From Sphaerisporangium melleum (lineage in GTDB: Bacteria > Actinomycetota > Actinomycetes > Streptosporangiales > Streptosporangiaceae), in assembly GCF_014646695.1 (NCBI RefSeq), contig NZ_BMNT01000051.1, forward strand, positions 1 to 43,812: a stretch of 43,812 nucleotides of DNA, given 5' to 3'. The position numbers were made by a program, and so were the translations under genes. Below the pieces are notes generated by a model, which did no database searches, was not told the origin of the DNA, and saw nothing but the letters and a program-made list of their open reading frames with translations. This document shows, piece by piece, positions 1 to 7,960 of this stretch (the first letter of the stretch is position 1; each line of letters starts with the position of its first letter).

Positions 1-112
1 TCATGCACTGGCTTTTAACACACTGTTGAGTTCTCAAGAAACGGACGCGTACACCACCCGGAAACCGACCCTTTAAGGAGTCCGGCCCCGGCCGGGGCGT
101 TCATTTCGTTGT
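1..112 (-). promoter_or_regulatory. Leader of an rRNA operon reading leftward out of the window
   Basis: On the minus strand positions about 40-18 read TTGAGAACTCAACAGTGTG, followed by TTAAAAGCCAGTGCATGA. This motif is the conserved actinobacterial pre-16S leader element found a short distance upstream of 16S rRNA and involved in rRNA processing or antitermination. No rRNA sequence itself lies in the window, so the 16S gene should begin just left of base 1. The same motif can occur in 16S-23S spacers, but here it is preceded by promoter-like sequence and then an ordinary protein gene, which favours the 5' leader. A GC-rich self-complementary stretch (83-100) lies in the leader. Confidence 0.75.
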
Positions 113-118
113 GCCTTA

Positions 119-148
119 ATCTTAGCCGCTCCCCGCGGCCGGGACCAA
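119..148 (-). promoter_or_regulatory. Candidate proximal rRNA promoter
   Basis: On the minus strand TTGGTC (148-143) and TAAGAT (124-119) are separated by 18 bases, a good sigma-70/HrdB-type arrangement. Initiation would be near 112, upstream of the conserved rRNA leader motif. Multiple tandem promoters are usual for actinobacterial rRNA operons. Assignment is by pattern only. Confidence 0.5.
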
Positions 149-231
149 ATCGCGCTGTTTTCCAGCACTTGACTCCCAGCCACCCGAACCAACTAACATT
201 CAGGCCGCCCCGTCTCCAGGGCAACCCCTCT

Positions 232-260
232 AACTTACCCGACCTCGAACCACCGTGCAA
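232..260 (-). promoter_or_regulatory. Candidate distal rRNA promoter
   Basis: On the minus strand TTGCAC (260-255) and TAAGTT (237-232) are spaced by exactly 17 bases, close to the housekeeping sigma consensus. It lies about 110 bases upstream of the proximal promoter and points the same way, toward the rRNA operon left of the window. Confidence 0.5.
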
Positions 261-511
261 ACGGAGGAGCGAAGATCTTTTTCGAGGGGGCCGACACCGC
301 TCTCTCCACTCGAACCCGCACCTCGGCCACTCAAGGTGGTGAGGGTGGTTGGTGGCCGGGCGATGCCGACGACAAAAGATTAGCAGGCCCTACCCAGCCT
401 TCGATCCAATACGGGCAACGATCGAGTAGAACCTTTCGGCCCAGTGGGCAAGACCGGTACAAGAGCGGTACGTCCATCGCAGGATCACCACCGGATCGAG
501 GCTGACCAACC
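261..511. other. Intergenic region between rRNA promoters and the exporter gene
   Basis: No credible gene is visible. Short open frames here have random-looking codon use. The stretch should hold upstream activating sequence for the rRNA promoters and the promoter of the rightward exporter gene, but I could not assign a clear -35/-10 pair for the latter. Confidence 0.4.
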
Positions 512-1591
512 GTGAGCGAACGAACGGCCCCCCGGGCACTGGTCCTCCTGCTGGTCACGGCCTCGGCCGTCGTCGTACTGGCCGGCATCAAGGCGATCAG
601 CACGATCGTCGGGCCCATCGTGCTCGCCCTGGTGCTCGTGGTGGCCGTCTCCCCCATCCGGGAGTGGCTCGTGCGCAGGCAGGCGCCGGCATGGACGGCG
701 GTCGCGGTGCCGTTCTCGGTGGTCATGGTCGCGCTGCTGGGCATGATGGCGATCCTCAGTACCGCCGTCGCGCAGTTGGCGGTGCTGCTCCCGAGCTACT
801 CCGCGCAGTTCAACAAGCTCGTCGCGGACACCCAGCGGTGGGCGGCGCAGCATGGCATCGCGCCCCAGGTGAACGAGGCGCTGCGCTCGGTCGACGCGGG
901 CAAGGTGGTCGAGCTGGCGCAAGGCCTGGCGGCCAGCGTGCTGGGTGTGGTGTCCAGCCTCTTCCTGATCGTCGTCCTGCTGCTGGCGATGAGCCTGGAC
1001 GCCCCGGTCGTGTCCCGCATCATGGCCGCCGCGGCGCCGGAGCGCCCCGCCATCACCACCGCGCTCGCGACCTTCGCCTCCCGGACCCGGCGATACCTGC
1101 TGGTGTCCACGATCTTCGGGCTGATCTGCGCCGCCCTGGACGTGCTGGCGCTGTACCTGCTCTCGGTGCCGCTCCCCCTGCTCTGGGGTGTGCTCGCGCT
1201 GATCACCAACTACATCCCGAACATCGGCTTCGTCGTCGGGCTCGTGCCGCCCGCCCTGCTCGCCCTGCTGACCGGCGGCCTGCCGCGCATGATCCTGGTG
1301 ATCGTGGCGTACCTGGCCATCAACATCGTGGTGCAGTCGTTCATCCAGCCGAAGTTCCTCGGTGACGCGGTGGGGTTGAGCACGACGGTCACCTTCCTGT
1401 CGCTGATCCTGTGGGCCACGGTGCTGGGGCCGCTCGGCGCGCTTCTCGCGATCCCGCTCACGCTGCTCGCACGCGCGCTGCTGATCGACAGCGACCCCGG
1501 GGTGCGATGGTCCGCGGCCTTCGTCTCGGGCGAGCTCCCGCCGGATCGGGCGGACGCCACGGGAAGCTCTCCCTCGCGTGGGTCCGTGTGA
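512..1591 (+). CDS. AI-2E family transporter (PerM/YdiK-like membrane protein)
   Basis: A 359-residue polytopic membrane protein starting at GTG. Two hydrophobic segments lie within the first 80 residues, then a hydrophilic extracytoplasmic-looking stretch (about 90-135), then at least five more segments. The family hallmark lies in the C-terminal half: TNYIPNIGFVVGLVPPALL followed by the IQPKFLG segment. AI-2E family proteins are exporters; members have been linked to quorum-signal AI-2 or Na+(Li+)/H+ transport, but the substrate here cannot be told. The last 30 residues are hydrophilic and cytoplasmic. The start is supported only by a weak purine run (GAGG) about 11 bases upstream. Converges with the following gene, with 27 bases between stops. 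Confidence 0.85.
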   Translation: MSERTAPRALVLLLVTASAVVVLAGIKAISTIVGPIVLALVLVVAVSPIREWLVRRQAPAWTAVAVPFSVVMVALLGMMAILSTAVAQLAVLLPSYSAQFNKLVADTQRWAAQHGIAPQVNEALRSVDAGKVVELAQGLAASVLGVVSSLFLIVVLLLAMSLDAPVVSRIMAAAAPERPAITTALATFASRTRRYLLVSTIFGLICAALDVLALYLLSVPLPLLWGVLALITNYIPNIGFVVGLVPPALLALLTGGLPRMILVIVAYLAINIVVQSFIQPKFLGDAVGLSTTVTFLSLILWATVLGPLGALLAIPLTLLARALLIDSDPGVRWSAAFVSGELPPDRADATGSSPSRGSV

Positions 1592-1618
1592 CCCGATCCG
1601 GCCGGCTCTGCCGTCGCG

Positions 1619-2875
1619 TCACGCGGAGGCGCTGACCGGCGCGCGAGGAGTCTCCCGCTGCTGCACGGGCACGAGTCCCGCGATGCGCCGGGCGCCCCAG
1701 GGCATCGCGGCGATCAGGATGGGCAGCAGCACCACCGAGCTGATCGACCACGGCTGGTGCAGGTACCACCATCGGACGTCGTTGTACTGCGTCAGGTACA
1801 GGTAGCCGACCGCGGCCCAGGTGGAGGTGCCGATGATGACCGGCCAGGCGAACCGCGTCGGACGGGCGACGAGGAACGGCATGAACCACATCAGGTACTG
1901 CGCGCCGAGCCGCGGGGTGACCACCATGAACGCCAGCAGCATCGCCGTGGTGAGGTCGATCGGGTCGGCACGCCGCCAGGCGAACGCCACGACGAGCAGC
2001 GTGAGATAGATCGCCCACTGTCCGTAGCGCGCGAGATCGGCGTTCAGCTCCCAGTTCCCGCCCGTGAACAGCGGGGTCCACCCCCACTCGCCGATGATCG
2101 GCCGGACGTCGCCGATGGTCTTGATCACCTCGGGGAGCTGGCTGAGGGAGGTGCCGGCGCCGATGGGGAGGGTCACGAGGAAGAAGATCGGCGCGACGCC
2201 GGTGGCGAAGAAGGCGCAGGCGCGCGAGCGCAGGTCGGGCAGGAACAGCAGCATGCCGGGGACCAGCCAGATCGGCCAGCTCTTGGCGCACAGCGCGAGG
2301 CCCATCAGCAGGCCCGCGATGACGGCGTTGCGGACGGGGCGTGAGGTTCTGGCGTTCCTGGCCACGATGAACGCCGCGACGCCGAACACCAGGGAGACCG
2401 GCTCCACCTGTCCATGGATCGAGGCGACCAGCACGGCCAGCGGGTTGCACGCGTACTGGAACGCGCGCAGGCCGGCGTCCTTGCCACCGGCGAGCTTGCC
2501 GACCAGCGGGATCAACGCGATGTCGGCGACCACGGTGACCAGCCGGCCGGCGATCTCCCAGGGGATGTTCATCCACAGCAGCAGCCCGTAGACGTACGGG
2601 ATGGTGGGGAGGAAGTGCCAGCCGCCTTGGCTCTCAAGGACGGGGTCCTTGTGGGCGAGGATGGCCTCGCCGGCCGGTTTGAAGCTGTTGACGAAGTCCA
2701 CCGGCTGCCAGGTGGACGTCGCCGCCAAGATCATGATCAGGACGCGCACCCCGATGCCGGCCGCGAGCGCGACGGCCAGGGACGGTCTCCAGCCCTTCCA
2801 CTGAGCGACGATCGCGAGCACGACACCTGAGACGAGGACGAACCCCGTGAGCATTGCGTAGTCCATGACGCTCAC
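1619..2875 (-). CDS. GT-C/GT87-like polytopic membrane protein
   Basis: A 418-residue protein with about ten hydrophobic segments distributed along its length. A loop after the fourth segment contains HGQVEPVSL, similar to the Q-x-(E/D)-P type motif of GT-C lipid-linked-sugar glycosyltransferases (mannosyltransferase-like, DUF2029/GT87). Later loops contain aromatic clusters (GEWGWTPLF, PRLGAQYLMWF), also usual for such enzymes. By inference it transfers a sugar from a polyprenyl donor at the membrane, for example to a glycolipid or wall polymer. The start is either GTG (2875) or the ATG three codons later. It is transcribed alone and no sugar-metabolism neighbours are present. Family assignment is moderate; a generic membrane protein remains possible. 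Confidence 0.6.
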   Translation of the reverse strand: MSVMDYAMLTGFVLVSGVVLAIVAQWKGWRPSLAVALAAGIGVRVLIMILAATSTWQPVDFVNSFKPAGEAILAHKDPVLESQGGWHFLPTIPYVYGLLLWMNIPWEIAGRLVTVVADIALIPLVGKLAGGKDAGLRAFQYACNPLAVLVASIHGQVEPVSLVFGVAAFIVARNARTSRPVRNAVIAGLLMGLALCAKSWPIWLVPGMLLFLPDLRSRACAFFATGVAPIFFLVTLPIGAGTSLSQLPEVIKTIGDVRPIIGEWGWTPLFTGGNWELNADLARYGQWAIYLTLLVVAFAWRRADPIDLTTAMLLAFMVVTPRLGAQYLMWFMPFLVARPTRFAWPVIIGTSTWAAVGYLYLTQYNDVRWWYLHQPWSISSVVLLPILIAAMPWGARRIAGLVPVQQRETPRAPVSASA

Positions 2876-3021
2876 TAGCCTGCCGGACCACGGGCCAAAG
2901 CGACCACTCGCGTGGGGAAATTGCCACCATCTATCCAGAATTGCTCACACAAAGAAGTGTTCCGACTCCTATAGGTGACGATCACATGATAGATGCGGAT
3001 TAGTCGGAGGGGGCGACAAGC

Positions 3022-3066
3022 GTGCGGCCCGCGGGCTCCTTGGGGGATTGGAGCCGCGGGCCGCAC
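3022..3066 (-). terminator. Hairpin terminator after the chitinase operon
   Basis: An 18-base arm (3022-3039, GTGCGGCCCGCGGGCTCC) pairs with a 17-base arm (3050-3066) with one bulged G and a 10-base loop. It begins about 30 bases after the stop of the downstream chitinase. There is no U tract, which is common for actinobacterial terminators. Confidence 0.75.
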
Positions 3067-3097
3067 GGTCGGGAGGCCGGCCTGCGACGGGACGCGC

Positions 3098-4651
3098 TCA
3101 GAAGCCGGCGGTGATCCGGGTGAACTCCCAGTCGCTCTGCGAGATGCCGCTGCACGAGGCGGTCACGCCCCCGCCCGGGCAGGGACGGTCGCGGTTGACC
3201 GACCAGAACGCGAGCCGGGCGAGCCCTCTGGACTTCGCCCAGTCGCGGATCTGGGTCCAGGTCCCCGGCGAGGTGAGCTCCTGCTGGTCGGACAGCCCGT
3301 TCATGCCGGAGATGCCCATGTGGGCGTAGGCGGTGGCGTCGGACCATCCGAAGGCGTTCTTCAGCGCGTTCTTCAGCCCCTCGCTCGCGTTGACCGTGCT
3401 CTGGTACATGTCGGCGCCGCCGCCGAAGTCGAAGGGCATGATCGTGAACACGTCGATGCCGGCGCCGAGCGCCGCCGCCTGGTTGATGAGCCGGGTGCCG
3501 TAGTAGTTCGGCCCGCTGGTGCCGGTGCCGAAGGTGACGATGGTCTTGATCCCGGGGTTGTTCTGCTTGACGATCTTCAGCGCGTTCAGGATGCGGTCCT
3601 GCACGGCCTCGTTCTCGAACTCGTCGCTGTTCTCGATGTCGATGTCGATCGCCTTCAGGTTGTAGGCGCTGATCACCTGCTGGTAGGCGCCCGCCAGCGC
3701 CTGCGGGGTGGCGCAGTTCGGGCCCAGCTTGTTGCCGCTCCATCCGCCGAACGACGGCACGATCTCACCGCCGGCGGCCTTGATCTGGCCGATCGCCGTG
3801 GCGTCCACACCGCCCTGCAGCGGGCGCTGTCCGTCCCAGGCGGGGGTGCAGCCGCCGCCGGACAGGACGAACGCCATCGTGAACCACTTGACCCCGGTGG
3901 CGCTCATGACCGACGCGGGGCTCGGCGGACTGCCCCAGCCCATGTACAGGTAGGGCGCGCCGCTGCCGCCGGTGGGCTGCGGGCAGCCGGTGGTCGTCCC
4001 CGTGGCCGCGCCGCTCGCCGCCGACTCGCCCACCGAGTTGTACGCCTTGACGGTGTAGGTGTGCGTGCTGCAGGTGGCGAGCGATCCGACGGTCGCGGAG
4101 GTGCCGGTGACCGTCGCCCGGACCGCCGACCCTTCGTACACGCGGTAACCGGTCACGGTGCCGCTGGAGGCGGTCCAGGACAGGGAGATCGACGAGCCGG
4201 TGGTCCCCGTGACGGACGGCGTCCCCGGCGTGCCCGGCGCGCCCGGGTTGGTGGTGCCTCCTGAGCACGAGGCGCCGTTGATCGTGCAGTTCTGCGGAGC
4301 GGTGAAGTTGCCCGGAGCGCCGTTGAAGCCGAAGGTGATGCTGGCACCCGCGGCCAGGGTGGGGGCCCAGCTCGGGTTGGCGAAGGTGTAGTGCTGGCCG
4401 CTCTTGGTCATGACCGCGTCCCACGCGGTGGTGACGGAGTAGCCGGACGGGAGGTCGAAGGCGACGGTCCAGCCGTTGAGCGTGCTGGAGGTGCCGTTGG
4501 TGATCGTGTACTTGCCCTCGAACCCGGTGCCCCAGTCCTGGGGTTTGGTGAAGGTCGCGGTCACGGCGGCGGCCGAGGCGGGGGTGCCGCCCGCCACCAG
4601 GACGGCCGCGGCGGCGGTCAGCGCCGCTGCGCACAGGCGGATGAGACGCAT
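3098..4651 (-). CDS. Secreted GH18 chitinase with CBM2 and fibronectin III domains
   Basis: A 517-residue exoenzyme. Residues 1-28 are a Sec signal peptide (RLIR start, hydrophobic core, ASA|A). Residues about 29-133 form a CBM2 cellulose/chitin-binding domain (GFEGKYTITNGTSS, NGWTVAFDLPSG, final CTINGASC). Residues about 140-227 are a fibronectin type III repeat (PGTPSVTG, SLSWTASSGTVTGYRVY, KAYNSVGES). Residues about 232-517 are a GH18 catalytic barrel with the SFGGWSG strand and the DxDxE signature AIDIDIE, in which Glu340 is the expected acid/base. The product should hydrolyse chitin outside the cell, giving chitobiose. It starts 11 bases after the stop of the upstream chitinase and is almost certainly co-transcribed with it. 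A strong hairpin follows the stop. Confidence 0.93.
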   Translation of the reverse strand: MRLIRLCAAALTAAAAVLVAGGTPASAAAVTATFTKPQDWGTGFEGKYTITNGTSSTLNGWTVAFDLPSGYSVTTAWDAVMTKSGQHYTFANPSWAPTLAAGASITFGFNGAPGNFTAPQNCTINGASCSGGTTNPGAPGTPGTPSVTGTTGSSISLSWTASSGTVTGYRVYEGSAVRATVTGTSATVGSLATCSTHTYTVKAYNSVGESAASGAATGTTTGCPQPTGGSGAPYLYMGWGSPPSPASVMSATGVKWFTMAFVLSGGGCTPAWDGQRPLQGGVDATAIGQIKAAGGEIVPSFGGWSGNKLGPNCATPQALAGAYQQVISAYNLKAIDIDIENSDEFENEAVQDRILNALKIVKQNNPGIKTIVTFGTGTSGPNYYGTRLINQAAALGAGIDVFTIMPFDFGGGADMYQSTVNASEGLKNALKNAFGWSDATAYAHMGISGMNGLSDQQELTSPGTWTQIRDWAKSRGLARLAFWSVNRDRPCPGGGVTASCSGISQSDWEFTRITAGF

Positions 4652-4662
4652 GGATGTCCCTT

Positions 4663-6009
4663 TCAGCCGGTGAAGGCCCGGAAGATGGTGGTGAACTCGT
4701 AGGCCGACTGGCTGACGCCGCTGCAGGTCGGCGAGAGGGTGCCGTTCGGGCAGCCGCCGTTGTCACGGCCGATCGACCAGAAGGCCACCCGCCCGACATG
4801 ACCGGCCTGTGCGTAGGCGAGCAGTTTGCGGGCGTCGGCCTGGGTGGTGGTCTGACCGGTGTCGTTCTTGCCGATCATGGGAGTGAGGCCGAGCATCCGC
4901 CTGAGCTGCGCGTCGGTTCTCGACGGCCAGATCGTGCGCATCTGGGCCAGGGTCGCGTTCGCGGCCGAGACCATCGCGTCGCCCCAGGCGCCGGTGTAGC
5001 CGAAGTCCATCAGCATGGGATTGACCAGGACGTCGAGTCCGCGGGCCGCGGCGTCGCCGAGGATCTGCACCGAGAACGGGTCCAGCCCGTAGTCCTGGCC
5101 CTGGATGCGGAGGGTGTAGCTGATCCGCGTGCCCCGCTCGGCCTGCAGTTGCCGCAGAGCCGAGTTCACCTTGGCGATGTCGATCGCCGCCTCCACGTCG
5201 ACGTCCAGGTGGTTGGTGCCGACCGTGTCCAGGACCTTCTTGTAGGCCGCGAGCAGTTGCGCGGAGGTGCCGCAACTGTGCTCCAGGTACGGTCCGACGG
5301 CGCCTCCGGTCGCGACGATCACCTGGCCGCCCTGGGCCTGGAGGCCGCGCACGTCGTTGATGATCCGCGTGTCGTTCAGCGGGATCGTCCCGCCCCAGGC
5401 GGGGTTGCAGCCCGTGCTGTCGCCGAGGGCGAAGGCGAGGGTGTAGTTCCGCACGCCGGTCGCGGCGGCGGCGGCGACCAGCGAGGGCGTGGACATGGTG
5501 ATGTCGATGTAGGGCGCGACGAGGATGGTCCCGGCCGGCGGGCTGGGCGTCGGGGTCGGGGTGGGCGTCGGGGTGGGGCTGGGTGGAGTGGGCGTGGGCG
5601 TGGGGCTCGGGGTGCCGCCCCCGCCGCACGGCGCGCCGTTGATCGTGCAGTTCAGCGGGGAGCCCGGTCCAGCGCCGACGAACCCGAAGGAAGCCGAGGC
5701 GCCGGGGGCGAGCGTGCCGTTGTACTCGCGGTTCCTGAACGTGTAGCGGTCGCCGGACCGGGTCATCAGCGCGTCCCAGTAGGTACCGGCGCTCGTACCG
5801 GACGGCAGGTCGAACTGGACGGTCCAGCCGTTGACGGTGCTGGTGGTGCCGTTGGTGAGGGTGAACTTCGCCTCGAAGCCCGACCCCCAGTCGGACGTCT
5901 TGACGAACGCGGCACCGAGGGCGGCGGCCTGCGCGCCAGGGGACATCAGCACCGCGATGACGAGGCTGGCCGCGGCCGTGAGGGCGAGCAGGGGCAAGGT
6001 GCGTCGCAT
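4663..6009 (-). CDS. Secreted GH18 chitinase with CBM2 and Pro/Thr linker
   Basis: First gene of a two-chitinase operon, 448 residues. A signal peptide (about 1-28, ending AQA|A) precedes an N-terminal CBM2 module (29-128; NGWTVQFDLPSG, CTINGAPC). A flexible linker of PT/PSP repeats (about 133-158) connects to a GH18 catalytic domain (about 160-448). The catalytic signature is LDVDVE with Glu273 as the expected acid/base; the upstream SxGG-type strand reads VATGGAVG. Start ATG is preceded by GGAG. It shares the module order CBM2-GH18 with the next gene, but uses a PT linker where the other has an FnIII domain. The catalytic domains are only distantly alike, suggesting complementary specificities rather than a recent duplication. 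A promoter with an overlapping perfect palindrome lies about 160-220 bases upstream. Confidence 0.92.
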   Translation of the reverse strand: MRRTLPLLALTAAASLVIAVLMSPGAQAAALGAAFVKTSDWGSGFEAKFTLTNGTTSTVNGWTVQFDLPSGTSAGTYWDALMTRSGDRYTFRNREYNGTLAPGASASFGFVGAGPGSPLNCTINGAPCGGGGTPSPTPTPTPPSPTPTPTPTPTPSPPAGTILVAPYIDITMSTPSLVAAAAATGVRNYTLAFALGDSTGCNPAWGGTIPLNDTRIINDVRGLQAQGGQVIVATGGAVGPYLEHSCGTSAQLLAAYKKVLDTVGTNHLDVDVEAAIDIAKVNSALRQLQAERGTRISYTLRIQGQDYGLDPFSVQILGDAAARGLDVLVNPMLMDFGYTGAWGDAMVSAANATLAQMRTIWPSRTDAQLRRMLGLTPMIGKNDTGQTTTQADARKLLAYAQAGHVGRVAFWSIGRDNGGCPNGTLSPTCSGVSQSAYEFTTIFRAFTG

Positions 6010-6165
6010 GGGCGCTCCCTAGCTGGCGAGGAGGCTGGGCGTACGCGTCCCGCGGCGCGGGACGCCGGAGTGAGAGGGCGGCAACCGCCATCTGGGTGGG
6101 GAAGGGAGTGACCTGTGCGCTGTCGGCGCAGGTGGGGGGCGCGGCACGACGCCTCCAGCGGCCTG

Positions 6166-6190
6166 ACTCTTAGGAAAGTTTCCTAAGAGT
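6166..6190. promoter_or_regulatory. Perfect 25-bp palindromic operator of the chitinase operon
   Basis: ACTCTTAGGAAA (6166-6177), one central base, then TTTCCTAAGAGT (6179-6190): 12-base arms with no mismatch. On the minus strand it starts about 8 bases after a good -10 element and so would cover the transcription start. A bound protein should block initiation, so the site is most simply a repressor operator. The TTA...AAA-TTT...TAA layout recalls operators of ROK-family sugar repressors (NagC/Mlc/XylR), which is inference only. No regulator gene is adjacent. Confidence 0.75.
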
Positions 6191-6197
6191 TGGTGCG

Positions 6198-6226
6198 ATC
6201 GTAGCTCCGCGGCGGGCACCCCACAA
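6198..6226 (-). promoter_or_regulatory. Chitinase operon promoter
   Basis: Minus-strand TTGTGG (6226-6221), 17-base spacer, TACGAT (6203-6198). The predicted start of transcription is about 6191, at the edge of the palindrome at 6166-6190. This leaves a 5' leader of about 180 bases before the first chitinase start codon. Confidence 0.6.
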
Positions 6227-6496
6227 GGCCCAAACCGTGGGGTTTTCTCCGAGCCAGGGCCGCTTTGACAGGGGTGAAGGACTGGTCTACCCGCCGGCCT
6301 GGAGACGTACGGTCCTCATCGCCGCACGTGAGTCCGGCCGGGGGATCCTCTTCGCCGCCCGAGCGTGAGCGGCGGGCGTCCGACCTGGTCCGTACTCTGG
6401 TGCGCTCTCGCGGCTTGCGGACCTCGCTCGGGGTTGGGGTCCGGCACGGCGGGGGGGCCGCAGGGCGGAATACTCCGTCGCCTCGTCCTGGCTACG

Positions 6497-6530
6497 CCCG
6501 GTATAACGTGACGACCACCGTTGTACCGGG
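6497..6530 (+). promoter_or_regulatory. Inverted repeat over the leuE promoter/ribosome-binding site
   Basis: CCCGGTATAAC (6497-6507) and GTTGTACCGGG (6520-6530) are 11-base arms with one mismatch and a 12-base spacer. The left arm contains a -10-like TATAAC (6502-6507); no convincing -35 precedes it. The right arm overlaps the GGGAG ribosome-binding site of the exporter gene. It could be a TetR-type operator or an RNA hairpin that hides the ribosome-binding site. Confidence 0.5.
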
Positions 6531-6540
6531 AGTTTGCAGC

Positions 6541-7194
6541 ATGTTCTTCGGCATAACCAATATCTGGGCTTATGTGATCGGGGCTTTTCTGATCATCCTC
6601 CTCCCCGGCCCGAACTCGCTGTACGTCCTGACGATGGGGGCGCAGCGCGGCGTGCGGAGCGGCTACCGGGCCGCCGCCGGGGTCTTCGTGGGCGACTCGG
6701 TGCTGATGGTGCTCTCGGCGGCCGGGGTCGCCTCGCTGCTGCAGTCCTCGCCACTGCTGTTCGGCATCGTGAAGTACTCCGGCGCGGCCTATCTCGCCTG
6801 GCTGGGCTTCAACATGATCCGCGCCGCCCGCCGATCGTGGCGCGGCGAGGATCGGCCGGACGACCGGCCGGTGGAGCAGGCGCCCGACCTCGCCGACCCG
6901 TTCAGGAAGGCCCTGACGATCAGCCTGCTCAACCCCAAGGCCATCTTGTTCTTCATCTCGTTCTTCGTGCAGTTCGTCGATCCGCACTACGGCGCGCCGG
7001 CGCTGTCGTTCCTGATCCTGGGCGCGATCTGCCAGTTCTTCAGTGTGCTGTACCTGTCGGCGCTGATATTCGGCGGGTCATATCTGGCCGGCCAGTTCCG
7101 GCGGCGGCGCAGGCTCTCGGCCGGCCTGACCTCCGGCGTGGGAGCGATCTTCCTTGCCTTCGGCGCCAAGCTCGCGACCTCCAGCCTGAGCTGA
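6541..7194 (+). CDS. leuE: LysE/RhtB-family amino-acid exporter, LeuE-like
   Basis: 217 residues, matching the usual 205-220 for the family. The N-terminal signature LLPGPNSLYVLTMGAQRG, the GVFVGDSVLM segment and the SLLNPKAILFFISFFVQF segment align closely along the whole length with Escherichia coli LeuE (leucine exporter). Six hydrophobic segments are separated by a charged cytoplasmic loop (about 100-130). It should export leucine or similar neutral amino acids, or analogues, across the inner membrane using the proton gradient. The ATG at 6541 was chosen because GGGAG sits 8 bases upstream and homology begins there; the open frame extends further upstream but without coding character. An inverted repeat covers its promoter/RBS region, so regulated expression is likely. 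Confidence 0.88.
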   Translation: MFFGITNIWAYVIGAFLIILLPGPNSLYVLTMGAQRGVRSGYRAAAGVFVGDSVLMVLSAAGVASLLQSSPLLFGIVKYSGAAYLAWLGFNMIRAARRSWRGEDRPDDRPVEQAPDLADPFRKALTISLLNPKAILFFISFFVQFVDPHYGAPALSFLILGAICQFFSVLYLSALIFGGSYLAGQFRRRRRLSAGLTSGVGAIFLAFGAKLATSSLS

Positions 7195-7324
7195 GCCCTG
7201 GCCGTGCCCGCCCGTGGAGGCCGGGCCCGCCCGCGGCGGTGATCGCGGCGCGCCGACGGCCGGAGGCTCGCCGGATCGTCGACCGGCGAGACACCCCGGC
7301 CGGGCATCTCTTGACGCTACGGCA

Positions 7325-7341
7325 CCCCGGCGGAGCCGGGG
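7325..7341. terminator. Short GC hairpin between convergent genes
   Basis: CCCCGGC-GGA-GCCGGGG, a perfect 7-base stem with a 3-base loop, directly after the stop of the leftward DUF5519-like gene and about 130 bases after the rightward exporter gene. It could serve both directions. Confidence 0.5.
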
Positions 7342-7342
7342 A

Positions 7343-7684
7343 TCAGCGGTCGTTGACCTTCAGCGCGACGCTGACCAAGGACAGGAAAAGCTCCGCGTCG
7401 GCGCGGTCCTCGATCTCCACGCGGATCCACCCGGCCTTGTGACCTGGTGTGACACGATAAGAGTCGGCGAGCACCCGGGCCCACCGGTCGATGAGGGGGG
7501 CGGTGAGGAGCAGTTCGGCGGTGTGGTCACCCGGCATCCGGATGATCTCGCGGCCCCGGGCGCGGAAGCGCACGGCGGTGCGGGTGTGGCTGACCACCAG
7601 GTCGGGCCAGCGCGTCAGTTCGACGGCGACGTCGGCCACGTGATCGGCCGAAGGGGGGACATGCGTGCGTGAGAGCACTGCCAT
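7343..7684 (-). CDS. DUF5519 (luciferase-domain) small protein
   Basis: A 113-residue soluble protein. The segment WPDLVVSHTRTAVRFRARGREI, the following HTAELLLTAPL and the end piece HKAGWIRVEIEDRADA resemble the DUF5519 / 'luciferase domain' family, whose biochemical role is unknown. The open frame continues upstream to a GTG at 7756, but those 24 codons have AT-rich third positions unlike the rest, so I take the internal ATG at 7684 as the start. It is transcribed alone, opposite to the exporter gene. Its upstream 277-base gap also serves the divergent membrane-protein gene. Function not inferred. Confidence 0.6.
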   Translation of the reverse strand: MAVLSRTHVPPSADHVADVAVELTRWPDLVVSHTRTAVRFRARGREIIRMPGDHTAELLLTAPLIDRWARVLADSYRVTPGHKAGWIRVEIEDRADAELFLSLVSVALKVNDR

Positions 7685-7960
7685 GGCTTCATGCTCGCGG
7701 TCCGCTCGCCATCCCGAAACCCTCTGTTCTCGAACCGTTATCCAATGTTCAACCACTTAGGAGACGTTCACCGCCACCCCGTCCCCGAAGATCGCGGTAA
7801 ATGATCTTTTTCCTGTTATGTACGTCTTAGTCGGTGATTGTGTACGGTAAGCGACCAATGGCCACTACTTGCCATTTGTATGGGAGTTTTGGCATTCCCA
7901 TCCCAGGGTAGGCGCCGAGGCTTTACCGTCGCTCATCAACCGTCCTCCTTGGGGGGAAGC

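Noticed and set aside
169-199. Rightward promoter TTGACT / TAACAT
   Set aside because: Spacer of 19, more than 300 bases from the next rightward gene, and inside the leftward rRNA promoter region.
5525-5620. GC-rich tandem-like DNA repeat
   Set aside because: It encodes the Pro/Thr linker of the chitinase and is explained by coding low complexity, not by a repeat element.
4654-6111. Open frame antisense to the first chitinase
   Set aside because: Composition is Gly/Arg/Val repeats mirroring the PT linker; no start signal; the opposite strand is a clear chitinase.
6281-6289. ACTGGTCTA half of a DasR (dre) site upstream of the chitinases
   Set aside because: The second half-site is missing (CCCGCC instead of GACCAGT-like), and a 9-base match is weak. 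The perfect palindrome at 6166-6190 is the better operator.
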